A DNA stretch of 64,000 nt from Haliotis asinina (lineage: Eukaryota; Mollusca; Gastropoda; Lepetellida; Haliotidae): positions 24,740,249 through 24,804,248 of the forward strand of contig NC_090283.1 in assembly GCF_037392515.1 (NCBI RefSeq). Reading direction: 5' to 3'. Both the position numbers and the translations under genes were made by a program. The notes beneath the pieces are model-generated. The model was not told where the DNA came from. It worked only from the letters and a program-made list of their open reading frames with translations, and searched no databases. Positions 42,813-54,150 of the stretch are shown here, one piece after another. Each line of letters begins with the position of its first letter. Position 1 is the first letter of the stretch.

Positions 42813-44269
42813 TGATATTAGCACAGAAAAACAAAGTTTTTAATGTTGAGAAAGAAACAGAAATTTGGTACATGTGGCTGTTTAGTTCACTTGTATATCG
42901 ATCAATTCCTCTTCAATATTTGCATCACATTATCAAGTCATGAAATACACAGATACACAACAACACACAAATAATATTATCATAACTCTTGGCACAAGAA
43001 AATAGCACATACAGTTTTTAGTAGCACATACAGAAATGGGAAATTCAGTACCGAAAAATTGTCATTTTCAATATGGCTGTCAAATGATGTAAGATGGCTG
43101 CCAAGTTCATTTTAGGATGAGAAATCTCAGAGCAGAGTTTTACAGATTCAAATGTGGGATCAGTGTACAGTCAATTCAGCTTTGTAAGACACAGTTCTAA
43201 TGAATCAGTAGAAAACATAAAGAATACTGACTTCATGTTATTGCCAATAACTCACATTTCACAATGTTCATGGCAGGCAGTAATGTCTGATTAATGGAAA
43301 AAAATGACATACTGATGTGGGTGCTGTGGTGGTATTTTCAAATATCATAAGGGCTAAATTTACCAGATTTTAACTTGAAAAGACTTTTAATTTGCCCCCC
43401 CTCACCTCTCAAAAGTTTTTTTAATTATTAACGATAGACAGGCAAAAAATAACAGGGCTCAAGGTAACAAGGTAACAACCATATAACCATATAAACGTTG
43501 CAGATACGCACCACAGCAAATGGTGTACAGTCTTAGAATCATTTACAGACATATTTATATGAAAAAGTATTGTTTTATTGTTTGTTGACCTTTTTACACC
43601 AGAGTAGTAATGTTGTGGTGCATTTGCCCTTTGAGCATGCATCTTGTGGATGGATGATGTGCTTTCTAAATACTCAACATCATTATTAAATACCGGACAA
43701 AACAAGTTTGGGATATTGCTATTTTTATGACTGAAATTTTATCAGTATGTCAATGAATAAATTCATCATTATTCATAATTTCAAAATTTACAAATATACC
43801 TAACTAGTTTTGTCCAGTATATTATGAAACAAACACAAGGTTACTGAAACTCCATTAAATTCCATTCAGTACTCTAAATGTACTCTTAAGTTTTTCAAGA
43901 ACTCTTGAATTGAAAAAATACAGAGTATGTACTCCTCATGTCGAAAAATTACTGGGAGGAGCCCTGAATTAAGAGCAAAACCATATGCCCTTTTGAACTG
44001 AAGGAGAGTCAGTGAAAGAGTCAGAGCAATAACAAATGCTTTGTATCTTACAAATGTTACATCTACATGTAAGACGTATTGCAGCTGAACTGTAAAACTC
44101 AAAAATTTATAACACTTTTGCTGTTACAACAAAAATCATGAAAAAAATCCTTGGCTTTTCCTCATACCTGGCAAGGGTTGAGTGAAGGTCATTACAGGTA
44201 AAGATATCGCGCGCGATTTCACACATATCTCACCGACAGCCTCGCCAAAAATTAAGTCATGTAAAACAG
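42813..44269. other. No gene seen
   Basis: AT-rich unique DNA. It lies downstream of the minus-strand zinc-finger gene and could include its 3' UTR. A reverse AATAAA (TTTATT) sits near 43,570, but no transcript end can be fixed. Confidence 0.35.
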
Positions 44270-44435
44270 ACCAGGTAGCCAGTGGGGTTGCTTAGGGGCT
44301 AGGGTTTGCTTATCATGCTGAAGTCCCGGGTTCAATTCCCCACAGTGATACAATGTGTGAAGCCCATTTCTGATGCTTTCCCCCTTGTGACATTGCTGGA
44401 ATATTGTTAAAAGAGGTGTAAAACTAAACTTCCAG
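44270..44435 (+). repeat. SINE-B copy, full length
   Basis: GTTGCTTAGGGGCTAGGG head, B box GGTTCAATTCC, body GTGAAGCCCATTTCTGATGC, tail CTGGAATATTGTTAAAAGAG then GTGTAAAACTAAAC. Confidence 0.8.
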
Positions 44436-45256
44436 GAATATACAATGTACTTTGGCAAGGATCTTTGTAATGGCAGTTCTAAAACTGTTAATGCTAGCTC
44501 ACTCACTCACACAAGCTGTAGTTCCACATAGAGTACAACTCCTCTACACAGTATGTTCTAAATTAGTCCAATAAAAAGTTTTGCCTTTTTAACATTATCA
44601 AAGCTGAACACCAGGCAGGGTATGAATCATCTTTTAATGCCTTTTTGGTATAACAAGGTATGCTCTATCAGAGGTGCCAACACAAATTGGTGCAAATCAA
44701 AATCTAAGCTCCTGGAGACAGAGAAAATTAGGAATTTTCCCTACAAATTAGGGGTAAATTGTTGCACTCAAGGAGCAAAACTTTTCAATGGAAACCGCTT
44801 TACAGTTCTTGGCAACTGTGTTTGCATTTGTGTTAAGTGAATAAAATAAAATAAACAGGGCATAGAATTTATCAGTCAGCCTGACTGATATCAGTCAAAT
44901 TGTAAGTAACTGTAAGTCAAATTGTAATTGTAAGGCTATCCATATGTTTGTTATACGTGTATTATTTTGAAAAAAAAAGACTTACTTAACAACGTTCACC
45001 TTAACCATCACTAATGCAACAGGTCTCTGAGACAGAAATATAGAAACAGGTGATTATCAAACAAAATCAGCAAACATTTTTTGGGTTTCTGGTGATTTCT
45101 GGAATATTACTGGAATCTAGCAAGAGATTGTTTTATCACTTTACTCTTATTGGGAAGTTCCTGATGCTTTTACCACCAGGGTACCCTATTAGAGGTCAAT
45201 TAAAGAAGAAGATCTGAGGATTAGTTGAAAGCTAGATGCCTGAATGTCTTACATCA
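44436..45256. other. No gene seen
   Basis: Unique DNA; likely 3' flank of the zinc-finger gene. Confidence 0.35.
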
Positions 45257-45412
45257 AGTGAGTAAGCGAGTAAGTTGATGCCACTTTTACTAGTTTTAGC
45301 TAAATTCCAGCAATATCACAGTAAAGAACACCAGAAATGGGCATAACACACTGCACCCAGGCGGGGAATTGAACCACCACTTTGGCGAATACTTTACCCT
45401 CAAGGAAATTCC
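45257..45412 (-). repeat. SINE-B copy
   Basis: AGTGAGTAAGCGAGTAAG tail, AATTCCAGCAATATCACAG, ACCAGAAATGGGCATAACAC, reverse B box GGAATTGAACC. It ends 52 bp before the stop codon of the zinc-finger gene and so may be part of that 3' UTR. Confidence 0.75.
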
Positions 45413-45463
45413 CCGCTTATCTCAAAATGATTACAGAACAGGAACCTGTTATTATTGCTAAAC

Positions 45464-47968
45464 TCAACCAATACCAGGAGCGGTGAAGGTGTTCGGGGCA
45501 TACTGCTGGAAGGGGATGTTCATTATTGTTGGTGTGTGTCCAGAAATGGGACACCTTGGCGGAAACTGGGGACCAGAGTCATTTAACCTTGACCTTTCCT
45601 GATCATCAACTCCATGGCTGCATGTAACACTGTTCCTATCACCTTGGCTGCCGTTGGAACTCATGTCCACAGATCTAAAGCTCCTGACATCCACAGACCT
45701 GTCACTAACATCATGCCTGATATCAACAGACTTGTGACCATCCAAAAGTTTGCTAAATACAGGCCCAGAACCACCACCTGCCCTGATGTCCACAGACCTG
45801 TCACTAACATCATGCCTGATATCCACAGACTTGTGACCATCCAAAAGTTTGCTAAATACAGGCCCAGAACCGCCACCTGCCCTGATGTCCACAGACCTGT
45901 CACTAACATCATGCCTGATATCCACAGACTTGTGACCATCCAAAAGTTTGCTAAATACAGGCCCAGAACCACCACCTGCCCTGATGTCCACAGACCTGTC
46001 ACTAACATCATGCCTGATATCCACAGACTTGTGACCATCCAAAAGTTTGCTAAATACAGGCCCAGAACCACCACCTGCCCTGATGTCCCCAGACCTGTGA
46101 CAACCATCAGCACTATTGTCCAAAGATCTAGGACTAGCCAGAAGTTTTCTACTTACAGACTTGCAACTATTGGAACCCATATCAAGAGGTCCATGCTCAT
46201 TGTAATCCAAAGAACCATCAGTGTGAACAGAACAAATGGTTAAACATCCATCACCATGTTCAGATTTATTGCCTGTCAATTCGTGGCTATCATCAGCACC
46301 ATCATCAATATTTCTATGGCTGTTGCTATGACTACCAGACTTTCCTTCCTTATGGTCAGTTGAACTGAGATGCGTTAACCCTTCCCTCTTACCATCAGAT
46401 GCAGCACATCTCTGGATGTCAAGTTTGCCATCAGGATCACCAGAAAATGGCAAGGAATTTTTTTTCTTAGAATCCTTTTTCTTAACATTCTCGTCTTTCA
46501 TCTTGCCAATCATCTTCATCACTGTATTAGGATCTGCGGTGGATGTTTCTTGCTTTGACAGTGATCTCACTGTGAACATCTTATTATAATGAGCTTCAAG
46601 ATGTCGAGCCAGAGTGCAAGAGACGTTGAACCTCTTCCCACACAATTGGCAAGAATACGGCTTCTCTCCAGTGTGTATTCGCTTGTGATTGGCTAGCTGG
46701 TTGTATTGCACAAAGGACTTATTGCAAACATCACAAACATAGGGCTTCTCTCCTGTGTGAATACGCCGATGACGAACAAGAGAAGAACGGAGAGAAAATC
46801 TTTTCCCACAAACATCACACATGTATGGTTTCTCTCCCGTGTGGGTTCGCTCATGTGTCACACGCTGACTTAACTCTGTGAATGATTTTTCACAGAATCG
46901 ACACTGGTAGGGTTTGATACCCGCATGTATTCGCTTATGATTGTTGAAAGAATTCGGTGCGTTAAACTTTTTGCCACAAATGTCACACTGATATGGTTTT
47001 TCTCCAGTATGTGTGCGAACATGTTTTACAAGGGAGCATTTCGTTGCAACAATCTTACCACAAATTTCGCACTTAAAGATCTGAGGCTCATTCAATTTTC
47101 CTCTTTGCTTTTTGTGTCCATTTTTCACTACACTTTTCAACATATTGGTGCCTTTTTCCTCCTTAAAGTCAAGGCGTAACTTAACACCAGCTAAATCTTC
47201 CTGCAACACTCTTTCATTATGTGGAACCTTCTTTGGGGTTGTTGATTTTCGTTTTCTTTCACCTTTCCCTCTTTTCATGCCTTTTCTGGAAGACCTTTTA
47301 GCAACTGTTGACTTTGATTTCTTCCTCCCTGTCTGAAGCTCATAATCTGAGTCTTGCTCTTTATTTTCTTCCTCTGACACAACAGTATTCCATAAATTCC
47401 ATTCAAAATCTTCATCACTTTCGTCATGGAATGCTTCAATCTTTTTTTTCTTTCGAGTTTTTGATTTCATTGATAGTTTGATTTTTACAACATTTTTCCT
47501 CATCTGTCCCTCCTGTGCTGAATTTGTTTCAACAAGCTCAACATCAGAGTCAAGTTCTTTCTTGATTTTTATTTCTGGATCATACATTTCTAGATCCTGA
47601 TTCCGATTTTTAACATTACTGTTTTCTACAAAACCAGATCTTGGGACTGATTTTGACTCGCTGGATGGTTTCTCCATCTTGTTTTTCAATTTTGAGTACA
47701 TTTTTTTCAACTTTGCATATTTCTGTTGTAATTCATGCTGTTCGGGGTGAGAAAAGCTGCTGCTTTTGAGAGAATCTTCAATAGAGTCGTCCAAGTCTGA
47801 CAGATCAGACATTCCAGACAGATCGTCATCCAAGATGTCTGACACATCAGACAGCAATGGACTCCCTTCGTTGTCCACATCAACACTGCTGGGTGTTAAA
47901 GGCGTCATTCTGAGAAAACAGTCTGGGTAAGGGTCAGCACTTTCTGTTTTGATGGGAGATTCATTCAT
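45464..47968 (-). CDS. C2H2 zinc-finger protein, six fingers, main coding exon
   Basis: The frame from ATG 47,968 to TGA 45,464 gives 834 aa. The ATG follows 11 nt after a strong acceptor (TATTATATTTCAG, intron to 47,980), so a non-coding 5' exon lies further right. Residues about 38-67 are acidic ([20 protein letters not shown]). Residues 78-100 are coiled-coil-like, and 215-248 are very basic (likely nuclear import). Six contiguous C2H2 fingers span about 300-460 (DNA 46,589-47,071), joined by THTGEKPY-type linkers (one variant, IHAGIKPY). The rest is Ser/Asp/Gly-rich, with four near-identical 33-residue repeats ([20 protein letters not shown] core) near the end. Tandem C2H2 arrays bind DNA; a nuclear regulator is inferred. 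No BTB, SCAN, KRAB or ZAD domain is seen. The specific orthologue is not recognised. Confidence 0.9.
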   Translation of the reverse strand: MNESPIKTESADPYPDCFLRMTPLTPSSVDVDNEGSPLLSDVSDILDDDLSGMSDLSDLDDSIEDSLKSSSFSHPEQHELQQKYAKLKKMYSKLKNKMEKPSSESKSVPRSGFVENSNVKNRNQDLEMYDPEIKIKKELDSDVELVETNSAQEGQMRKNVVKIKLSMKSKTRKKKKIEAFHDESDEDFEWNLWNTVVSEEENKEQDSDYELQTGRKKSKSTVAKRSSRKGMKRGKGERKRKSTTPKKVPHNERVLQEDLAGVKLRLDFKEEKGTNMLKSVVKNGHKKQRGKLNEPQIFKCEICGKIVATKCSLVKHVRTHTGEKPYQCDICGKKFNAPNSFNNHKRIHAGIKPYQCRFCEKSFTELSQRVTHERTHTGEKPYMCDVCGKRFSLRSSLVRHRRIHTGEKPYVCDVCNKSFVQYNQLANHKRIHTGEKPYSCQLCGKRFNVSCTLARHLEAHYNKMFTVRSLSKQETSTADPNTVMKMIGKMKDENVKKKDSKKKNSLPFSGDPDGKLDIQRCAASDGKREGLTHLSSTDHKEGKSGSHSNSHRNIDDGADDSHELTGNKSEHGDGCLTICSVHTDGSLDYNEHGPLDMGSNSCKSVSRKLLASPRSLDNSADGCHRSGDIRAGGGSGPVFSKLLDGHKSVDIRHDVSDRSVDIRAGGGSGPVFSKLLDGHKSVDIRHDVSDRSVDIRAGGGSGPVFSKLLDGHKSVDIRHDVSDRSVDIRAGGGSGPVFSKLLDGHKSVDIRHDVSDRSVDVRSFRSVDMSSNGSQGDRNSVTCSHGVDDQERSRLNDSGPQFPPRCPISGHTPTIMNIPFQQYAPNTFTAPGIG
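45685..46105 (-). repeat. Coding minisatellite, 99-bp units
   Basis: Four tandem 99-bp units (33 codons) differ at only a few bases. Degenerate half-units lie on the N-terminal side ([20 protein letters not shown] resembles [20 protein letters not shown]). The length keeps the zinc-finger frame open. The antisense strand is also open for 209 codons because of the repeat. Confidence 0.92.
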
Positions 47969-48536
47969 CTTCACTTGATCTGAAATATAATAATCCCATA
48001 TGAAAACTGAGAATTCTGTGGTTGTAATACACAAGGGTTAAGTATTTTGGGGCAAGTGACTTTAAGAAAGGAACTTGTTCTGACTCTTTTTCCACATGCC
48101 CTGATATTTATGACATAATCATGATGATATATATAATTATGAAAGAATAAATCAACATGGTATTTCATATTAATGTTTAGTGGACTATTGATTGACAAGT
48201 GATAAATAGCAAAGAAAGATAACTCTACTTTCTTATGATTGTGAAATTTAGAAGCTACATTTTGAGCAGACATGAAATACAATCCAAGTTTATTTGCAGC
48301 TTGAAACTGTAACCAGAAATTATATAGTAGCCAACGGACAACGGATAACCATTATTTGATTGCCTGAAATGGAAACTGACTTGTCCTGGGCATCGGGTAA
48401 TGTAATTTTTGAGCCCCTACATACATGATCATGATGATACATGCAGTAACTGACAGTAATGAAATGGTATAACTTCATGTCATATGGTGTTATAGTTGCT
48501 TAAAACATTCCCTTATTATTGCTTGCTTGGATGGTC
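47969..48536. other. Intron or 5' region of the zinc-finger gene
   Basis: AT-rich. The acceptor at 47,980 shows that intron starts here on the minus strand; the upstream exon could not be located. Confidence 0.4.
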
Positions 48537-48760
48537 AGTTGATTTGATGTTTAATACAGCACTAAGCAATATTCCAGCTACATGATGGTGGTTTGTAAAG
48601 AACTGAGTCTGGACCGGATGATCCAGAGATTAATATCTGGAGCGCCGACACAATGGGATACGATGATGTATCAACCATGTCCGTGAGTCTGACAACCCGA
48701 TCCCGTTAATCATCTCTTACTACAAGCATGGCTTGCTGAAAACCGGGCAGCCTGTATTGA
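48537..48760 (-). repeat. SINE-A copy
   Basis: GTTTAATACAGCACTAAGCA, GTAAAGAACTGAGTCTGGAC, GGGATACGATGATGTATCAA, ACCCGATCCCGTTAATCATC, ACAAGCATGGCTTGCTGAAA. Confidence 0.8.
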
Positions 48761-49434
48761 ATCATAAGTGCATCAAACAAACCAGTGAAGACCTATAATT
48801 TTGTTGCTGTGCACAGCAGGAATATTGAAGCTAATCAACAACTACATTAAAACCAACAAACACAACGTCATACAAAAGACATGAATCTGTTTGGCACATC
48901 TTGGCCCTGGTTTCTTGAAAAAGGTTTTTACTCAAATTCCAAACTGAGTTTGACAGTTTGAAATAGCTGAATTCTAACTTAGTTGCATTTCTAAGAACCA
49001 AAAGCCAAAACAATTCAAGAAACTCTCTACCAAACTAAAGATTGTCTACAAAATTTAAGTTTAATATCACTTTCAGTTTATTCTGAGAAATCCAGTTTCC
49101 TGTGTTTTATTCCAATTTGAGAAAAATCTCTAACTTAAGTGAAAACTCTGACTTAAGTTTGTTTCGAGGAATCGGGAAACTCTGGCTTAAGTTTGTCAAG
49201 AGGGATCGGGGTCTGGTTTATCTGAAGTCAAAGGGAGACAACTCCATCATCTCTGTTGTCAGGTTTCTCATATTCTGTCCCCATACCAAAATACTAAGAC
49301 AGTATGAAGACTCACAGTACTGATAAAGTAACAACATTTGTCTTCATGGCTGATGTATATAGTACTGATATGTTTAACCTCTGAATCACAATACGCTCTA
49401 TGAAGAATGATAAAGAATTGTGAAGATCCTGTTT
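48761..49434. other. No gene seen
   Basis: Unique DNA, with several copies of a short AACTTAAGTTTG-like phrase around 49,050-49,200 (GACTTAAGTTTGT, GGCTTAAGTTTGTC). The motif AAAGGGAGACAACTC lies at about 49,228. Confidence 0.35.
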
Positions 49435-49800
49435 AGAGTTATCTTCAGCAGTCCAGCCTTGATGTAGAAGGTGGGTAATAGGATATGGTGCTCCTACACT
49501 TGCTTGACACATGAGATCACATCCAAAGATACAAAGATTGATGCTCATGTAGCGGCCACAAAATTTCCAAGTCCCGTGCTGGGATTCGAACGACGGACCT
49601 TCCGATCCGAAGTAGGACGCCTTGTCCACATGACCAAAGAGGTTAACCCCGTCAGCAAGCTGACAAGGTAAGGATGTCATCTGTGGGATGACTCCACGCC
49701 CTCCTACACTCATGATGTTGATCATGGAATTATCTGGTGTGAAGACTTGGTTATTTACAGACTGCCGATATCCAGGTGGAATACTACTGAGAGCGGCTGT
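49435..49800 (+). repeat. SINE-A split by a tRNA-Arg-like insert
   Basis: Plus-strand SINE-A runs to AGATTGATGCTCATG (49,551). It resumes at about 49,710 with CATGATGTTGATCATGGAAT, TTATTTACAGACTGCCG and GAATACTACTGAGAGCGGC. The roughly 160-bp insert between them has CTCATG at both borders, which fits a short target duplication. Confidence 0.65.
49571..49642 (-). pseudogene. tRNA-Arg(UCG)-like pseudogene or SINE head
   Basis: On the minus strand, GACAAGGCGTCCTACTTCGG and ATCGGAAGGTCCG follow the D-stem end, anticodon arm (loop CTTCGGA, anticodon TCG) and variable region of tRNA-Arg(UCG). GTTCGAATCCC follows as a good B box. The anticodon stem has four of five pairs. The T stem and acceptor stem do not pair, so it is not a working tRNA. 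It is part of the insert that splits a SINE-A copy, so a third, tRNA-Arg-derived SINE type is likely. Confidence 0.6.
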
Positions 49801-50074
49801 TACCATGCTTTCATGAACAGAATGTCATCTGATATTAGAGTAGTTCTGGGGTTTGTAGGGCATAGGCTAGCCTGTCTCACAGTCCCTGAACCACATTATT
49901 TTATTTTACCCTACTGCCAAGCCATCTCTGCAATGCTATAGCCCTAAATGAAGCAAGTCTAGACTTCCATGGGCTCTGTATATCTGGTCTCCCTGGAGCT
50001 CTTTTTCAATTTTTATGGGTTAGTTTGTAACGATCCAAATCATACATATTCAGAGCATAAGCATTAGTATAGGC

Positions 50075-50228
50075 ACAGGCCTGTAATGAATCACTCGAAG
50101 GACATGCTAATGAGCATTATCAATCTTTGTCCTTGAACAAAAGGTTCAGTATGGTATAGTAAATTGTGATTGGAATCCCCTACATTTAGAAGGAATAATC
50201 ACAATTATCTTGTTCCAGTGTTAGGTCA
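50075..50228 (+). repeat. Dispersed repeat D3, copy 2
   Basis: AAGGACATGCTAATGAGCAT, TCTTTGTCCTTGAACAAAAG, GTGATTGGAATCCC and ACATTTAGAAGGAAT match 31,155-31,308. Confidence 0.65.
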
Positions 50229-50393
50229 AATATACACAGTCTGCTAAACTGCAGGCATAACTGTGTCAGACTGAGGGAACATTCATTTATGGAGATGGAC
50301 ACCTAAGCTTAACTCTGAGAACCTCTCACTGTTCATTACAATAACGACCACTCATAAACATTAGTGTTTGGAAATTTACAAAACTTAGATGTA

Positions 50394-51687
50394 CAGTGTT
50401 CCCAGAAATTATTGAGAAAATCTTTGTTTTTTTTCTAATGATGCTAAGATTGGAAAAAGGGCTTTCACTATGCACTAAGCATACTAAATAAGGGAGACAA
50501 CTCTTGAAGGCTTAGAAGGCAGCTCATTATGTCAAGAGTTATCTCCCTTGTCTGAGCAGACGGTTTCCTGTGTTTACATGGCAGAATTTACAGCAAGAGA
50601 GAAAAGAAAGCCCATTCTAGATGATTTTGAAAGGGGTGAGGCTGATGCTAAAGTGTTAGCTTGTAGACATGGTATTCCTCTGTCTACAGTATACAGAACT
50701 TTGAAGAATATTCAAACAGGAACCGGGATAGAGCACAAAGCAGGGGCAGGTCGGCCTAGGAAATTCAGTGTTGTGGATCGCCGAAGACTTGGGCAGATTG
50801 TGAGTAGGGGCAAATTGAAAAGTGTTGAGAACATCAGAAATGAAATGATTAGCAGAGGAAGTCCTCAGGTATGCAATGAAACAGTTAGGCAGGAATTACA
50901 GAGACTTAATTGGGTGAAAAAACGTGGAATTCGCTCGCCGTTGGTGAAAGATGCACAAAAGGAAAAACGTTTAAACTGGTGTCGGGCTCATGAAAATCAA
51001 GATTGGGATAATGTTTTCTTTTTGGATGAAAGTTCTGTTTGGCTTTTCCCTAATTGTGTGAAAATTTGGACCAAAGATACTGTCAAACCTATCTACCAGC
51101 GACCAAAACATAGCCCGAAGGTTCACATGTGGGGTGGCATATCGGCTCACGGAGTGACGCCATTGTGTGTTTTCATGGGAAACTTGACAAAAGAAAGATA
51201 CGTTGACATTCTAAATGGTCACCTTCTTCCGACAGCACAAACACTGTATGAAGATGATTGGATTTTCCAGCATGATAATGACCCAAAACACACTGCGCGC
51301 TACACAAAACAGTGGTTGTCGGGCGAAAATGTTCAAGTTTTAGACTGGCCCAGTTACAGCCCAGACCTAAACCCAACTGAGAATGTGTGGGGAGTCATGA
51401 AGGACAGAATAAACCAAAAGGGACTGAGAAATATTGAAGATATGAAGGCCGAGGTGGTCCAATATTGGGATACCCTGTCACACGATTACCTACAAACTTT
51501 GATGGGTAGTGTGCCTAGGCGTATTCAGGCGTGCATTGCTGAGCGAGGTCTAACTAAGTACTAAAACAAGACTGAGACTGTAAAAGGATGATGTTTTAAC
51601 ATGTTTATGTAAGTAAAACGCCAGAAGTTAATAAACGTAATGAGTTACATGACGCAACATGATTCTCAATAATTTCTGGGAATACTA
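50394..51687 (+). mobile_element. Tc1-like transposon, apparently complete (1,294 bp)
   Basis: Both ends lie next to TA (50,392-50,393 and 51,688-51,689). The left end reads CAGTGTTCCCAGAAATTATT and the right, reverse-complemented, TAGTATTCCCAGAAATTATT. They match for about 25 bp with two differences. Between them is one uninterrupted DD34E transposase gene, with an AATAAA at 51,630-51,635 before the right end. An 18-bp hairpin (50,490-50,507 with 50,532-50,549) sits just upstream of the gene. The intact frame and near-identical ends point to recent insertion. Confidence 0.9.
50578..51564 (+). CDS. Tc1-family DD34E transposase
   Basis: 328 aa from ATG 50,578 to TAA 51,564; the open frame extends upstream without an ATG. 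It is a cut-and-paste transposase acting on the element's inverted ends. Residues about 3-50 form a helix-turn-helix (AKVLACRHGIPLSTVYRTLK). GRPRKF at 59-64 is the AT-hook-like link typical of Tc1. A second DNA-binding part follows (SVENIRNEM...CNETVRQEL). The catalytic triad is visible: D150 (FFLDESSVW), D233 (FQHDNDPKHT) and E268 (SPDLNPTENVW), with exactly 34 residues between D233 and E268. The glycine block MWGGIS lies between the two Asp. Length is normal for the family (about 330-350). No stop or frameshift is seen, so the enzyme may be functional; activity itself cannot be judged from sequence. Confidence 0.93.
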   Translation: MAEFTAREKRKPILDDFERGEADAKVLACRHGIPLSTVYRTLKNIQTGTGIEHKAGAGRPRKFSVVDRRRLGQIVSRGKLKSVENIRNEMISRGSPQVCNETVRQELQRLNWVKKRGIRSPLVKDAQKEKRLNWCRAHENQDWDNVFFLDESSVWLFPNCVKIWTKDTVKPIYQRPKHSPKVHMWGGISAHGVTPLCVFMGNLTKERYVDILNGHLLPTAQTLYEDDWIFQHDNDPKHTARYTKQWLSGENVQVLDWPSYSPDLNPTENVWGVMKDRINQKGLRNIEDMKAEVVQYWDTLSHDYLQTLMGSVPRRIQACIAERGLTKY

Positions 51688-52099
51688 TAATTTCAAAGTT
51701 CAAGGATTTGAAGTAGAAATGGATGTTTACAAGAGATGTTCTTTACAGCTTGAAGACAGGAAAGGGAGTAGGGAGTCATTAAATATCAAGAACTGCTTGT
51801 ATTAAGTTTGAGCATATAAAATAATTTAGAACTGATAACATAACTTTTGATACTGTTGTAAAAATTGAACAATCATATCTTAATCTTGATCTTATGATTC
51901 TGGATCCAATGACACTGACAGTGGCACTATCAACTTCATCACCATCCATGGACTGATTTGTAAATATAGATTTGTAAGTACTGCAGCTGCTTCTTAACTG
52001 ATTACATACTTGCTGCTACATAAGTTGAACAGTGTCCGATTGTTTGGTTGAGTTTGCCTCTAACAAAAACAATATGTATGCTTGGGTGATGCGAGTGTG
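51688..52099. other. No gene seen
   Basis: Unique AT-rich DNA. Confidence 0.4.
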
Positions 52100-52256
52100 T
52101 CATTGAGTCTGTGTGGTTTTAAGCTTTAAGCAATATTCCAGCAGTATCACTGCTTGGGACACCAGAAATGGACTTCACACACTCTACCCATGTGGGGAAT
52201 CAAACCCAGGTCTTTGGCGTGATGAGCACACGCTTTAACCACTAGGCTAACACACC
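52100..52256 (-). repeat. SINE-B copy
   Basis: AGCAATATTCCAGCAGTATC, ACCAGAAATGGACTTCACAC, reverse B box GGAATCAAACCC, GGCGTGATGAGCACACGCTT and reverse A box CCACTAGGCTA. Confidence 0.8.
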
Positions 52257-53956
52257 ATCATGTGTAATTCTGTAACATACTGCAATATCGTGACATAAAC
52301 CAACACTAAAACAAACATTTATATTTTTATGGTACAGCTTACACGGCAAAATACGAAGTTAGAATTATTCGAAAATAATGCTCTTTACTACCTAAGCTAC
52401 ACAGTTTGGTGCGGATATTCTGTAACCAGGAAATATTCAAACAGTCTCCGTTTCGTTTCAGTAAACGAATACGCGATTTTAACACTGCTTACCACGACCA
52501 ACGACACATGTCACATTACATTATTCACAATAACACTAACTCATAACTCATCTTCATAATCATAATCACAGCACCATTGATTTACGACCCTTGCAGCTCT
52601 GTAAGTGAAAATGAAATTCTTTCGACAGTTACTACCTCTGTTTTAAATGATCCTCATTGATTCAGTTGATCAACATTTTTTAACAGACGCGAGGAGCGAT
52701 TTGATGCGTCTACAACGTCAGAATTCTTTTCACATGACTGCGAAATGTCGTCTGGAGTGCTCCGGCAAATCAAGAGCAGACAACTCTCAATGTTTATAAG
52801 GTTGATACTAAATTGAAAATTTCACCCCGAAACGAAAATTCCATTAACAATGCTGTGTATCACTTGTTAAGGCAAGATCACTTTTATTTCTCGTTTTGCG
52901 GATCCGCCTGCCGTATTTTTTCAAATATAAGAAAAAAACCAATTCCCCGCTGAAAAAATATAATCCTAATGTTTTTATTGGCTAAAAATGTAAATTCACA
53001 AGAAAATACTCTTTAAGTTGTTTTTTTTAGCGATATTCACTTCATAAATTGGCAAAAGTAAAATACTATGAGCATTTAGAAGGAATATTACTTTGATTAG
53101 AAATTGTATTTGTATTTTTTCCCTGCCAGCCTTCAGGTTTTCAGAGGTCAAAAATCCGTAAAACAGAAAATAAAATTGATCTGGCCTGAACAGTGAAAAA
53201 AAACACAGTTTGAAATCGTGTGATTTAACGGAACACTTTGTCGATCTAGCTATTAGGCAAAGAAACAAACCAACGCCAGTCTAAAGCAGTACTAGGCCTT
53301 TAATAATTTGCCTATTGCCTAAATACAGGTGATCGTGAAATCCTCATGATACCGTGTACATTTCCTTTGGACAATAATGACATATCTTATCTTATGTTAA
53401 GTCGGTATGTGTCAATTGATGCAGTTACAATTAATGTACTTTAGACAGCTGTATGGAACAAACTGCTTCATAAATAAAAAATCCTTTCGTAACCAACCAC
53501 TCGTCGCATTTGGAGAGAAGCTTTTCAATGGATTGGTTTGCGATATGATTTCTGGTTCAATTGTCGATGATTTTGTAGTAACTTCTTGTCATCTACGGAA
53601 AGAGTCGACCGTGTTAACGGAGTCTATGTTTGGTTTGATATAAATCCATCTTGTTGTGCCGAGAAATCAAATTATATGGTCAAACACATCTCCGACGAGT
53701 AATACGCCTCAGATCATGAACCATCGATGTTAATGTGTGGCACGGCCATCATGCCACTAAGGGAGATTTTAAAATTCAGATCTTGGCCTCCATGCTTACA
53801 GGGAGAAAATGCCCCCACTCCCTCCTAAAAAACAACCAAACACACAAACAAAACAAACCCTCATCAACAACAACAAAATAATTAATACCCCCTCCCACAA
53901 GAAAAAAAACAAAACAAACGAAACAAAGCTACTTGGTGCTGCACCGCCTGGAATGG
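52257..53956. other. No gene seen in 1.7 kb
   Basis: AT-rich unique DNA. It lies to the right of the zinc-finger gene and could contain its first exon or promoter, but no element could be fixed. An A/C-rich tract lies at 53,818-53,920. Confidence 0.35.
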
Positions 53957-53975
53957 GTATGTATGTATGTATGTA

Positions 53976-54017
<42 letters not shown>

Positions 54018-54150
54018 TGTGTGTATGTATGTATGCATGTGTGTGTGTGTGTGCATCCATGCATGCATGTATCATTGTATGTATGCATCCATATATATAT
54101 GCATGTATTCATGTACGTATGTATATATCCATGTATATATGTATCCATGT
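53957..54150. repeat. (GTAT)n/(GT)n microsatellite
   Basis: GTAT and GT blocks grading into ATGC/ATAT-rich imperfect repeats. Cys/Val/Met-Tyr frames here are artefacts. Confidence 0.92.

Noticed and set aside
45614-46243. A 209-codon open frame on the plus strand antisense to the zinc-finger gene
   Set aside because: It exists because the 99-bp coding repeat is open on both strands. The sense frame has domains, an acceptor and a proper start; the antisense product has none.
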